From Prevotella sp. (GTDB lineage Bacteria; Bacteroidota; Bacteroidia; Bacteroidales; Bacteroidaceae): DNA of 53,209 nt. Shown here in pieces: positions 27,667 to 35,678 of this stretch. The notes under the pieces are model-generated. The model ran no database searches, had not been told where the DNA came from, and saw nothing but the letters and a program-made list of their open reading frames with translations. The stretch lies in contig JAFVFY010000009.1 in NCBI GenBank assembly GCA_017475265.1, positions 1 to 53,209 of the forward strand, in the 5' to 3' direction. Position 1 is the stretch's first letter, and each line of letters starts with the position of its first letter. The translations under genes and the position numbers were made by a program.

Positions 27667-28090
27667 AAGTTTCACATTCTTTTACGAAAACGGGCAGCGA
27701 TGAAGAGAAAAGACTCATCGCTGGAGCACGAGGCCGTGGCCTCACCTCCTCTGAGGGTTCTTTCTTCTTGTTAGCCAGAGCAAGAACCTATTTTGCTGAA
27801 ATGTAAAGAAAAAGTGCAGAAAAAAGTGTTCCTAAAAGTTGACCATCTAGCGCAAAAACCTGCCTAAACTGGCTGTTTTTTGCAGGAATCGCGCTTCACA
27901 GTCCTGCACAAATCACCCTCTTTTGTGCAGAAAGTGACTTAAAATTACATAACCTTAACACTTGTTTGCCCCTATTTCGCTTAAAACTGGTGTTTTTCGC
28001 AGTTGGAAAATACCCCGAAAAAGGGTGTTCGAGGCGTCCGTTCCGGCCTTTTTGGAGCCAAACAGCCAGTCTAATGGTAGTAAGTGTGCG
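27667..28090. other. Non-coding stretch upstream of the GH2 gene
   Basis: About 420 bp between the GH2 promoter and the 22-bp array. Short ORFs on both strands have no recognisable motif and do not start near a promoter. I see no tRNA, riboswitch or known RNA here. It is the head of a roughly 800-bp gene-free region that ends at ndk. Confidence 0.5.
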
Positions 28091-28417
28091 GGTTTGTAGT
28101 AGAAAACCGCTGGGTTTGTTCAACAAAAGCACTGGTTTTGTACTACAAAAGCTATGGTCTTGTACTACAAAAGCTATGGTCTTGTACTACAAAAGATATG
28201 GTCTTGTACTACAAAAGATATGGTCTTGTACTACAAGACCACCTTTTTCGGTAAAAACCGACAAAAACGAGCCAGTTTTAGGGGGCAACCAGCCCATAGC
28301 TGAGCAGTAGCGTGAAAAACGCGGAAACACCACCCGTCAAAACTAGCTCATACGCAATCCACTAAGCACCTCATTCAAAAAATCGGAGTCTCAGAGGGGT
28401 CAATGTAAAGATTTTTC
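28091..28417. repeat. Dispersed 3'-flank element, copy B (seven 22-bp units plus conserved tail)
   Basis: Seven direct 22-bp units from 28091 to about 28244. The outer ones are diverged, but each keeps a self-complementary core (TTGTACTACAA, or GGTTTGTAGTAGAAAACC in the first). A tail to 28417 follows that matches copy A (1-244) at most positions. It ends 6 bp from the ndk stop; copy A ends 84 bp from the ligase's original stop, in the same orientation. There are no spacers between units, so it is not a CRISPR. Confidence 0.85.
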
Positions 28418-28423
28418 GTTTTT

Positions 28424-28888
28424 TTACTTGCACTCGCCTTCGCCGTAAATGAACGCCTGGGCATTGCTGGTATAGTCGAACACCTCCTCGGGGCGGAAGA
28501 ATCGGTTCAGCTCTATGGCAGCGTTCTCCACCGAGTCGGATGCATGGACGATATTCTGCTGGTTGCTCAACGAGTAGTCGCCACGGATAGTGCCAGGAGC
28601 GGCTTCGCGGCCATTGGTGACGCCAGCCATCTGACGAACCACCTTCACGGCTTCGACACCCGTCAGCGCCAGTGCCACCACCGGCGATGCCTGCATAGAC
28701 GCCTGGAGGGAGGGGAAGAAGGGCTTGTCGGCCAGATGTGCATAATGTTCACGGAGGATTTCGTCGCTCAGCTGCATCATCTTCATTCCTGAAATACGCA
28801 ATCCGCGACGCTCAAAGCGATTCAGCACTTCGCCAATCAGCTGTCGCTGCACGCAGCTGGGCTTCAACAATACTAATGTAGTTTCCAT
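28424..28888 (-). CDS. ndk: Nucleoside diphosphate kinase
   Basis: 154 residues, normal length. It moves a phosphate from NTPs to NDPs through a phosphohistidine. The start TLVLLKPSCV fits the TLxLIKP signature and the active-site histidine is at about residue 115 in NIVHASDS. No repeat insertion. Own promoter at 28940-28970; the dispersed 22-bp-array element begins almost directly after its stop and may form the mRNA 3' end. Confidence 0.95.
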   Translation of the reverse strand: METTLVLLKPSCVQRQLIGEVLNRFERRGLRISGMKMMQLSDEILREHYAHLADKPFFPSLQASMQASPVVALALTGVEAVKVVRQMAGVTNGREAAPGTIRGDYSLSNQQNIVHASDSVENAAIELNRFFRPEEVFDYTSNAQAFIYGEGECK

Positions 28889-28939
28889 AATACTTATAAT
28901 TTTAGGGGTTATTTGAATGATTCAATCACAATCATGCGG

Positions 28940-28970
28940 CAAAGATAGTCAAATAATTTGATACTGCAAA
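28940..28970 (-). promoter_or_regulatory. ndk promoter
   Basis: Minus-strand TATCTTTG (28940-28947) and TTTG (28967-28970), spacing 19 bp, just after the stop of the LacZ-type gene. Confidence 0.75.
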
Positions 28971-28973
28971 ATA

Positions 28974-31900
28974 TCAGAGGGAAAATATGAATAATTTAGC
29001 GGAATAGACGTGGGTGCCAGTGACGAAATGGGGTTGTGCGGAAGGGCCGTTGAGGTCGGTGGTGTTCACTTTGTTGCGCACGGCGGGGATGACGTCAAGC
29101 AGCGAGATACCCGTTTGTGGCAGGTCGTAAAGAATGTGGTCGCGACCGTCGCGAGGGGTGAACACACCGACGTAGGTGGGATATTGCAGGACGTGGGAGG
29201 GCGAAAGGCAGATGATGCCCTCGGTGGTATGCAGTTTCATCCATTGCACACCGGCAAAGTAACCCTTGAACTCAGGATAAATCCACGACTCGCCGGGGAT
29301 GGGGTCGTTGTAAGACGTCTGCCAGTAGCCATACTGAGGGCCTTCCATGCGGTTCTGCCACACACGGTAAGGGCCACGGCCAACCCAACTCTTGCTCTGA
29401 ACCTTGTCCTCGGGGTAGTCGAAGCAGATGCCCATGAGGTCAACGACACCATTGAACGTGGCTTTGGCCGAAAGCAAGACGCTACCGTCGTCGAAGAACC
29501 ACCAATCGACGCTCTCCAAGTTTCCGTGACGGTAGTGGACGGTAAGATGACCATTGTCGGAGAGCTCAAAACCAGCAAACTCTCCTTGGTCGGCATATTC
29601 GGTGTACTGTGTTTTCTTCTGGAAGGCCTCTTTGTCGTCGTGGTTGTAGAATCCGTCATCGCTGCGGTCGGCACGCTTGGCAGCCACGAAGCGAGGGCCG
29701 CTGAGGGAGATGGTAGAAGGTTGATTGGCAAGGGAGACGCTCTGTAGACGTCCGTCTTTTTTCGAGAAGGTGTAAGAGGTCGGGGATTTCAAATCCCCTC
29801 CAACAGATTGCGATTTCCCTCCACCACCTACCGTCACCGTAAGTACATCGTCTGTCTCGGTTTTGGTTACGGTTTCCGCTCCTAATATGAAATCCGAAGG
29901 GAACTGGTGATTTTTCAGGAAGCGCCACGTCATCACCTCTTGGCCATGAGGGTCGGTGGCGGTGAGTTCAAGCATGGCGCCATTGCCTGCTGGCAGGGGA
30001 AGGGTGACGCTTGCACCAGGTGCTACCGAAGGCAGGGTCATCGTGCCTTCAGAGACGATTTTCTCAGCCGTGCCGTTATAGTAAGGGAGGTCAATCCAAC
30101 GGTAACGCAGCGAGCAATCCTTCAAGTCGGTAAAGTCGTAGGTGTTTTTGATGAGGAGTTCTTTGCCGAAAAGCAGGTGCTGAGGGTTGAGATTTGAGAG
30201 TTGAGGGTTGAGAGTTGAGATTTGGATAGGGCTCCACACCTCTTTTATCGTATAATAGGAGCCTTCTTTCTCTCCATGAGGGCCAACGATGCCGTCGCTG
30301 CCGAAGTTTCCGACGGGATCGAGATATTGACCATTGACCATTGACCATTGACCATTGACCATTGACCGTTGACCATTGACCATTGACCATTGACCATTAT
30401 TGGCTTTCGTATTCTTTTGCGCAGCCGAATGGTCAATGGTAAATGGTAAATGGTCAATGGACGTGAGGTCTGTGCGGAGGACGGCTTGGTCTTGCAAATC
30501 CCAGAGGAAGCCACCGGCACAGCGGGGGTTCGACATCATCAGCTTCCAGTAGTCGCTAAGGCCGGCACCGTGACCGCCGTCGTAAAGGCCGTGGAGGAAC
30601 TCCGTGGGCATGAAGATTTCCTTCTGCCGCATGTACTCAGCCGTCTCGCCCCACGAGCGGTAGTGCTTCGTCTCGAAGCCGTTGCGGTTTGCCCAGGGGT
30701 AGAGGACGACGCGCTGCTGGGGGTCGAGCTTCTGGAATACTGGCTCCAATTCGTAGTTGAAGCCTCCCTCGTTGCCGTTGCTCCAGAAGATGATGCTGGG
30801 GTGGTTGACGTCGCGTGTGACCATTTCCTCGGCAATTTGCGAGCCGATGATGGTTTCGTGGGCATAGTGCCATCCGGGCAGCTCGCACTCCACGTAAAGG
30901 CCGAGGGAGTCGCAGGCATCGAGGAACTCGGGGTCGGCGGGGTAGTGAGAGAGGCGCACGGCGTTCATGTTCATCGACTTGATGAGCTTCACGTCCTCGA
31001 TGTTCTTCGCCTTGGAGAGCGTGCGGCCGCTCTCAGGACGGAAGGAGTGACGGTTCACGCCTTTGAAGATGACCTTCTGGCCGTTGATGAAAACACCAAC
31101 TCCCTGGCGGTACTCGATGGTGCGGAAGCCGAAGCGCTGGCGCTCCACGTGGAGGGTCTTTCCCTGTGCGTCTTTGAGGGTGAAGATGGCGGTATAGAGG
31201 TTGGGTTGCTCGGCGTTCCAAAGCTTGGGGTTCTTGACGGTGAAGTCGATGTGGGCGCGGTCGCTGGCCACTTCGCAGTAGCCAACGCTTCCCAGCGTGG
31301 GAGATTCGGCATTGACACGCTGGGAAGCATGTCCTACTATGTCAACGGAAACCGTGCAGCCGGGGAGGGCGCGGGAGAGGAAGACGTCGGCGAGGAAACG
31401 GCCGTCGGCACGGGCATCGATGGCCACACGGCGAATGTTTTGCATGGGTTTGGCGACGATGAACACGGGGCGCCAGATGCCGCCGAAGTTCCAGTAGTCG
31501 GCACGTCGCTCGGCGAGGTTCACCTGCGGGTTGGTGCTCTCCTTCAGCACTTCCACTTCCAGGCGGTTCTTCTTGGAGCCGAAGAAGACACGGTCGGAGA
31601 CGTCGATGGTGTGACGGGTGAAGCCTCCCTGGTAGGTTCCTGCTCCTGCCTTGCGGCCGTTGATGGTGACGCGCGCCTCGGTGAAGACGGCTTCGAACAC
31701 CAGCTCTATCTGACGTCCCTGCCACTCCTGCGGGAGGGTGAACTCCGTCTTGTAGAAGCCCTTCTCGTCAGCGATTCCCTCGGGCGTGGCCTTGCCGTAG
31801 AAGCGCATGCCGTACTGGTAGGTGCCGAACCCCTGAAGCTCCCAGCAGGAGGGGACGCCAATCTTCGTCCACTTGCCACTGCAACGCTCGGAAGCGTTGC

Positions 31901-32093
31901 CCACTACGCCGTCGGTGCACCGGAAATCCCACTCCACCATGTCGTCGCAGCCGTGACCGGAGAGGTAGATGAACTTGGTTTCCTGCGCCCTTGCAGGGCT
32001 AAAGAATAATGAATAAAGAATAAAGAATAAACTCAGCCAGTGGCTACGCGGATTGCGCAACATTCGGGACAGGGGGAGGAGGTGTGAGGCCAT
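28974..32093 (-). CDS. LacZ-type beta-galactosidase (GH2), exported
   Basis: About 1039 residues from 32093 (MASHLLPLSRML). The longer ORF to 32153 is ruled out because the promoter at 32123-32154 starts transcription inside it. The domains are sugar binding, Ig-like, TIM barrel with FWSNGNEGGFNYE (acid/base Glu) and a likely nucleophile near MPTEFLHGLYDGG, and a C-terminal beta-galactosidase small-chain-like domain (WVGRGPYRVWQNRMEGPQYG). The signal-peptide core LSLFFILYSLFFS is encoded by a TTATTCT 7-bp array (32001-32031). Further in-frame repeats: REP-like at 31881-31907, a REP pair at 31282-31340, a large hairpin-armed element at 30327-30461, STLNPQLSNLNPQ at 30181-30223, and a GATTTCAAATC palindrome at 29783-29822. 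This is the most heavily interrupted gene in the window. Confidence 0.9.
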   Translation of the reverse strand: MASHLLPLSRMLRNPRSHWLSLFFILYSLFFSPARAQETKFIYLSGHGCDDMVEWDFRCTDGVVGNASERCSGKWTKIGVPSCWELQGFGTYQYGMRFYGKATPEGIADEKGFYKTEFTLPQEWQGRQIELVFEAVFTEARVTINGRKAGAGTYQGGFTRHTIDVSDRVFFGSKKNRLEVEVLKESTNPQVNLAERRADYWNFGGIWRPVFIVAKPMQNIRRVAIDARADGRFLADVFLSRALPGCTVSVDIVGHASQRVNAESPTLGSVGYCEVASDRAHIDFTVKNPKLWNAEQPNLYTAIFTLKDAQGKTLHVERQRFGFRTIEYRQGVGVFINGQKVIFKGVNRHSFRPESGRTLSKAKNIEDVKLIKSMNMNAVRLSHYPADPEFLDACDSLGLYVECELPGWHYAHETIIGSQIAEEMVTRDVNHPSIIFWSNGNEGGFNYELEPVFQKLDPQQRVVLYPWANRNGFETKHYRSWGETAEYMRQKEIFMPTEFLHGLYDGGHGAGLSDYWKLMMSNPRCAGGFLWDLQDQAVLRTDLTSIDHLPFTIDHSAAQKNTKANNGQWSMVNGQRSMVNGQWSMVNGQYLDPVGNFGSDGIVGPHGEKEGSYYTIKEVWSPIQISTLNPQLSNLNPQHLLFGKELLIKNTYDFTDLKDCSLRYRWIDLPYYNGTAEKIVSEGTMTLPSVAPGASVTLPLPAGNGAMLELTATDPHGQEVMTWRFLKNHQFPSDFILGAETVTKTETDDVLTVTVGGGGKSQSVGGDLKSPTSYTFSKKDGRLQSVSLANQPSTISLSGPRFVAAKRADRSDDGFYNHDDKEAFQKKTQYTEYADQGEFAGFELSDNGHLTVHYRHGNLESVDWWFFDDGSVLLSAKATFNGVVDLMGICFDYPEDKVQSKSWVGRGPYRVWQNRMEGPQYGYWQTSYNDPIPGESWIYPEFKGYFAGVQWMKLHTTEGIICLSPSHVLQYPTYVGVFTPRDGRDHILYDLPQTGISLLDVIPAVRNKVNTTDLNGPSAQPHFVTGTHVYSAKLFIFSL
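29783..29822. repeat. GATTTCAAATC palindromes in frame in the LacZ-type gene
   Basis: GGGGATTTCAAATCCCC followed by a degenerate second copy (GATTGCGATTTCCC); related to the array at 2311-2390. Confidence 0.65.
30181..30223. repeat. In-frame 7-bp array (GTTGAGA type) in the LacZ-type gene
   Basis: Six units with few changes. The coding strand has the stop-free TCTCAAC orientation and reads ISTLNPQLSNLNPQ. Confidence 0.8.
30327..30461. repeat. Large in-frame element with inverted 7-bp arms in the LacZ-type gene
   Basis: About ten TTGACCA units (30327-30399), a 29-bp loop, then an opposite arm of four or five GGTCAAT/GGTAAAT units (30429-30461). The long arm reads as repeated NGQWSMV on the coding strand. 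In the short arm two units carry the change that turns an in-frame TGA into TTA. Confidence 0.9.
31282..31340. repeat. REP-like pair in inverted orientation, in frame in the LacZ-type gene
   Basis: CAGTAG-C-CAACGCTTCCCAGCGTGG (palindrome 31282-31300) and GACACGCTGGGAAGCATGTC with CTACTAT (31314-31340): two GTAG-headed palindromes pointing away from each other, 13 bp apart. This is the arrangement of a BIME. Coding strand: DIVGHASQRVNAESPTLGSV. Confidence 0.85.
31881..31907 (+). repeat. REP-like palindrome in frame in the LacZ-type gene
   Basis: GCAACGCTCGGAAGCGTTGC followed by CCACTAC; coding strand VVGNASERCS. Confidence 0.8.
32001..32031. repeat. 7-bp array forming the signal-peptide core
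   Basis: Four AATAAAG-type units. On the coding strand TTATTCT repeats encode the hydrophobic stretch LFFILYSLFF of the export signal. Coding strand is stop-free. Confidence 0.8.
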
Positions 32094-32122
32094 AGTAAGG
32101 AGATTAAGGTAGAAATCGCGGG

Positions 32123-32154
32123 CAAAGATAGTAACTTTTCGTGAAACAGCCAAG
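32123..32154 (-). promoter_or_regulatory. Promoter of the LacZ-type gene
   Basis: Minus-strand TATCTTTG (32123-32130) and CTTG (32151-32154), spacing 20 bp. Divergent from the ABC exporter promoter. Confidence 0.7.
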
Positions 32155-32190
32155 CGTAAGGGGGAATAGTAGGCAAAAAAATGTGAAATG

Positions 32191-32222
32191 CTTGGCTGTT
32201 AGGGAAAGAGTGAGTACCTTTG
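32191..32222 (+). promoter_or_regulatory. Promoter of the ABC exporter gene
   Basis: CTTG at 32191-32194, 20 bp, TACCTTTG at 32215-32222. The leader before the ATG at 32281 contains CACAGATTACGCAGAT-type repeat sequence. Confidence 0.7.
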
Positions 32223-32280
32223 TGCCGAAAATCAAGGCAACTACCACAGATTACGCAGATAGAGCAGATTTCTCCTACAG

Positions 32281-34260
32281 ATGAAAGAATTCCTGAAAGT
32301 ACTCCACCGCTTCCTGCCGCCCTACAAGCGGTATGTAGTGCTTTCGATAGTGTTCAACATTTTGTCGGCCGTCTTGAACATCTTTTCCTTTGCCGCGCTC
32401 ATCCCCATCCTGCAGATTCTTTTCCAGACGGGCGACGCCGAGTCGGCCACGAGCGTGATGGCATGGGATTGGTCAAACGTTCAGGAGGTGCTGATGAACA
32501 ACATGAACTTCTACGTGAACGGCCTCATCGCCAAGTGGGGACAAACCACGACGCTGCTGCTCATCGGCCTTTTCCTCGCCGCGACGACCTTCCTCAAGAC
32601 GGGTGTCTACTACCTTGCCGCGGTCAGCATACTGCCCATCCGCACGGGTGTGGTGCGCGACATGCGCAACCAGCTCTACCGCAAGGTGACGTCGCTGCCC
32701 ATGGGATTCTTCAGCGAGGAGCGCAAGGGCGACATCATTGCCCGCATGAGTGGCGACGTGGACGAGGTGGAGCACTCCATCATGGCCAGCTTGGAGATGA
32801 TGTTCAAGAACCCCATCCTCATCATCAGCTATTTCGCCGCCCTGATCTTCATTTCGTGGCAGCTGACGCTCTTCACGCTCGTCATCGTGCCCATCATGGG
32901 ATGGTTCATGGGGTGGGTAGGGCGAAAGCTGAAACAAGACTCCATCAAGGCACAGAGCCTTTGGAGCGACACCATGAGCCAGGTGGAGGAGACGCTGGGA
33001 GGCCTTCGCATCATCAAGGCCTTCTGCGCCGAGGAGACGATGAACCGCCGCTTCGACCAGGTGAACTCTGCCTACCGCCAGAACCTCATGCGCGTGCTCA
33101 CCCGCCAGGTGCTGGCACACCCCATGTCGGAGTTCCTGGGCACCATCATGATTGTCATCGTCCTGTGGTTTGGCGGCGTGCTCGTGCTGAACACCCACAC
33201 CCTCTCAGGTCCTATCTTCATCTACTACATGGTGATGCTCTACTCCATCATCAACCCCCTGAAAGACTTCTCGAAGGCCGGCTACAGCATCCCCAAGGGC
33301 TTGGCTTCGATGGAGCGCATCGACAAGATTCTGAAGGCCGAGAACAACATTAAAGACCCTGAGCATCCCCGCCAGCTGCCCGCCTTCGAGCACCAGATAG
33401 AGTTCCGTCACGTGTGGTTTGGATATAGAACCTCACCGGGAACCTCCCCCGACCCCTCCGAAGGAGGGGAGAATTGCGGTATAGTCACCCCTCCTTTGGA
33501 GGGGCCGGGGGAGGTTTCTTGGGTGCTGAAGGACATCAACCTCGTCATTCCCAAGGGCAAAACCATCGCCCTCGTGGGGCAGAGCGGCAGCGGAAAGTCG
33601 ACCCTCGTCGACCTCATCCCGCGCTACTACGACGTGCAGGAGGGTGAGGTGCTCATCGACGGCATCAACGTGAAGGAGTTGAGGAGCAAGGAGTTGAGGA
33701 GCTTGATAGGCAACGTGAATCAGGAAGCCATCCTCTTCAACGATTCGTTCAGGAACAACATCGCGTTTGGGTTGAAAGTTGAGAGTTCAGAGTTTAGAGA
33801 CGTTAGTTCTTCTACAGCAAAAGTAAAGTCTCTCAACTCTCAACTCTCAACACTCAACAATAAAATTGAGGAGGCCTCGCGCATCGCCAACGCCTACGAC
33901 TTCATCATGCAGTCGGAGCACGGCTTCGACACGAACATCGGCGACCGTGGCGGACGGCTCTCGGGCGGCCAGCGGCAGCGTGTCTCCATCGCCCGTGCCA
34001 TCCTGAAGAACCCGCCCATCCTTATCCTCGACGAAGCCACCTCGGCCCTCGACACGGAGAGTGAGCGCCTTGTTCAGCAAGCGCTCGAACGGCTGATGAA
34101 GACGCGCACCACCATCGCCATCGCCCACCGCCTCTCGACCATCAAGAACGCCGACGAGATTTGCGTGCTCCACGACGGGCAAATAGTTGAACGCGGCACC
34201 CACGACGAGCTGCTAAGCAAAGACGGCTACTACAAACACCTGCACGACATGCAACAATGA
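32281..34260 (+). CDS. ABC exporter, fused permease and ATPase (MsbA-like)
   Basis: 659 residues; relatives are about 580-615. The N-terminal half has six membrane helices with the coupling-helix region FFSEERKGDIIARMSGDVDEVE; the ATPase half has Walker A GQSGSGKST, signature LSGGQRQR and Walker B ILILDEATSALD. It is an inner-membrane exporter, of the type that flips lipid A or other amphiphiles. Two in-frame repeats enlarge the ATPase domain: GC-rich inverted arms at the start of the nucleotide-binding fold (33438-33518, SPGTSPDPSEGGEN...) and GTTGAGA-type inverted arms after FRNNIAFGLK in the loop preceding the helical subdomain (33773-33856). Both stay in frame and leave the motifs intact. 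Confidence 0.93.
   Translation: MKEFLKVLHRFLPPYKRYVVLSIVFNILSAVLNIFSFAALIPILQILFQTGDAESATSVMAWDWSNVQEVLMNNMNFYVNGLIAKWGQTTTLLLIGLFLAATTFLKTGVYYLAAVSILPIRTGVVRDMRNQLYRKVTSLPMGFFSEERKGDIIARMSGDVDEVEHSIMASLEMMFKNPILIISYFAALIFISWQLTLFTLVIVPIMGWFMGWVGRKLKQDSIKAQSLWSDTMSQVEETLGGLRIIKAFCAEETMNRRFDQVNSAYRQNLMRVLTRQVLAHPMSEFLGTIMIVIVLWFGGVLVLNTHTLSGPIFIYYMVMLYSIINPLKDFSKAGYSIPKGLASMERIDKILKAENNIKDPEHPRQLPAFEHQIEFRHVWFGYRTSPGTSPDPSEGGENCGIVTPPLEGPGEVSWVLKDINLVIPKGKTIALVGQSGSGKSTLVDLIPRYYDVQEGEVLIDGINVKELRSKELRSLIGNVNQEAILFNDSFRNNIAFGLKVESSEFRDVSSSTAKVKSLNSQLSTLNNKIEEASRIANAYDFIMQSEHGFDTNIGDRGGRLSGGQRQRVSIARAILKNPPILILDEATSALDTESERLVQQALERLMKTRTTIAIAHRLSTIKNADEICVLHDGQIVERGTHDELLSKDGYYKHLHDMQQ
33438..33518. 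repeat. In-frame GC-rich inverted arms in the ABC exporter gene
   Basis: GAACCTCCCCCGACCCCTCC (from about 33440) pairs with the reverse-complement run ending GGGGGAGGTTTC at 33518; each arm also contains CTCCGAAGGAG or CTCCTTTGGAG palindromes. Confidence 0.85.
33773..33856. repeat. In-frame inverted 7-bp arms in the ABC exporter gene
   Basis: GTTGAAA, GTTGAGA, GTTCAGA, GTTTAGA units (33773-33801), a 25-bp loop, then TCTCAAC units (33828-33856). The third unit has TCA exactly where the consensus would give an in-frame TGA. Confidence 0.9.
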
Positions 34261-34309
34261 ATAGCTCCAACGCATAACAACTAAATTATTAACCCCAAAA
34301 AACTCAATT

Positions 34310-35671
34310 ATGAAACAGAAGAAATTCATCCTTCAGGAGAGTGAGATTCCAACACAGTGGTACAATATCCAGGCAGACATGCCCAACAAGCCCCTGCCCC
34401 CCATTCATCCCGCCACGAAGCAGCCGCTCGGCGTCGATGACCTCGCGCACATCTTCCCCCGCGAGTGCTGCGTGCAGGAGCTCGACACGGAGCACCGTTG
34501 GATAGACATTCCCGAGGAAGTGCTCGACAAGTACAGGTACTACCGCTCGACACCCCTCGTGCGCGCCTACGCCCTGGAGGAAGCCATCGGCACACCCGCA
34601 CACATCTACTTCAAGAACGAGTCGACCAACCCCCTTGGCTCCCACAAAATCAACTCGGCTCTGCCACAGTGCTACTACGCCAAGATGGAGGGCACGACCA
34701 ACGTGACCACCGAGACGGGCGCCGGACAATGGGGCATGGCCCTCTCTTACGCCGCCAAGCTCTACGGCCTTGACTGCGCCGTCTATCAGGTGAAGATTAC
34801 CATGCAGCAGAAGCCCTACCGCTCGATTGCCATGCGCACCTTCGGAGCTGCCGTCACCGGCTCGCCCTCGATGTCTACACGTGCCGGCAAGGACATCATC
34901 ACCGTCGACCCCACGCACCCCGGTTCACTGGGAACGGCCATCAGCGAAGCCGTGGAGCTGGCCACCACGACACCCAACTGTAAGTACACCCTCGGCTCGG
35001 TGCTCAACCACGTAGGACTTCACCAAACCATCATCGGCTTGGAGGCAGAGAAGCAGATGGAGCTGGCAGGCGAATACCCCGACATGGTGATTGCCTGCTT
35101 CGGCGGTGGCTCGAACTTCGGCGGCATCGCCTTCCCCTTCATGCGCCACAACATCCTCGACGGCAAGACGACCGAGTTCATCGCCGCAGAGCCGGAGAGC
35201 TGCCCGAAGCTCACACGCGGTAAGTTCCAGTACGACTTCGGCGACGAAGCCGGCTACACGCCCCTGCTGCCCATGTTCACCCTCGGACACCAGTTCAAGC
35301 CCGCCAACATCCACGCCGGAGGCCTCCGCTACCACGGTGCAGGCATGATTATCTCGCAGCTCATCAAGGACGGATTGATGCACGGTGTGGACATCCCACA
35401 GCTGGAGTCGTTCGATGCCGGTATGCTCTTCGCCCGCACGGAGGGCATCATCCCCGCTCCCGAGAGCTGCCACGCCATCGCCGCCACCATCCGCGAGGCA
35501 CAGAAGTGCAAGGTCACGGGCGAGGAGAAGGTCATCCTCTTCAACCTCTCCGGCCACGGCCTCATCGACATGCCCAGCTACGACCAGTACGTCAACGGCG
35601 ACCTGCAGAACTACGCCCTCAGCGATGAAATCATCGCCAAGAACGTGGCAGAACTGGAGCAGATAGTATAA
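34310..35671 (+). CDS. trpB2: Tryptophan synthase beta-chain-like protein (TrpB2 type)
   Basis: 453 residues, the longer TrpB2 form. It condenses indole with serine using PLP. The PLP lysine is at about residue 113 in NPLGSHKINSA, and the phosphate-binding loop is CFGGGSNFGG. TrpB2 proteins usually occur without TrpA and are thought to recycle free indole, or to serve a specialised pathway. No trpA is near; the PLP decarboxylase gene begins only 7 bp after its stop, so the two are almost surely one operon. It has no repeat insertion and follows the ABC exporter gene by about 50 bp. Confidence 0.9.
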   Translation: MKQKKFILQESEIPTQWYNIQADMPNKPLPPIHPATKQPLGVDDLAHIFPRECCVQELDTEHRWIDIPEEVLDKYRYYRSTPLVRAYALEEAIGTPAHIYFKNESTNPLGSHKINSALPQCYYAKMEGTTNVTTETGAGQWGMALSYAAKLYGLDCAVYQVKITMQQKPYRSIAMRTFGAAVTGSPSMSTRAGKDIITVDPTHPGSLGTAISEAVELATTTPNCKYTLGSVLNHVGLHQTIIGLEAEKQMELAGEYPDMVIACFGGGSNFGGIAFPFMRHNILDGKTTEFIAAEPESCPKLTRGKFQYDFGDEAGYTPLLPMFTLGHQFKPANIHAGGLRYHGAGMIISQLIKDGLMHGVDIPQLESFDAGMLFARTEGIIPAPESCHAIAATIREAQKCKVTGEEKVILFNLSGHGLIDMPSYDQYVNGDLQNYALSDEIIAKNVAELEQIV

Positions 35672-35678
35672 TCTTTTT

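Noticed and set aside
28091-28244. Possible CRISPR array (regular 22-bp repeats)
   Set aside because: Units are directly adjacent with no unique spacers, units are themselves palindromic, and no cas gene is in the window.
32094-32153. 20-residue N-terminal extension of the LacZ-type protein
   Set aside because: It overlaps the gene's own promoter, and the signal peptide begins properly after the later Met.
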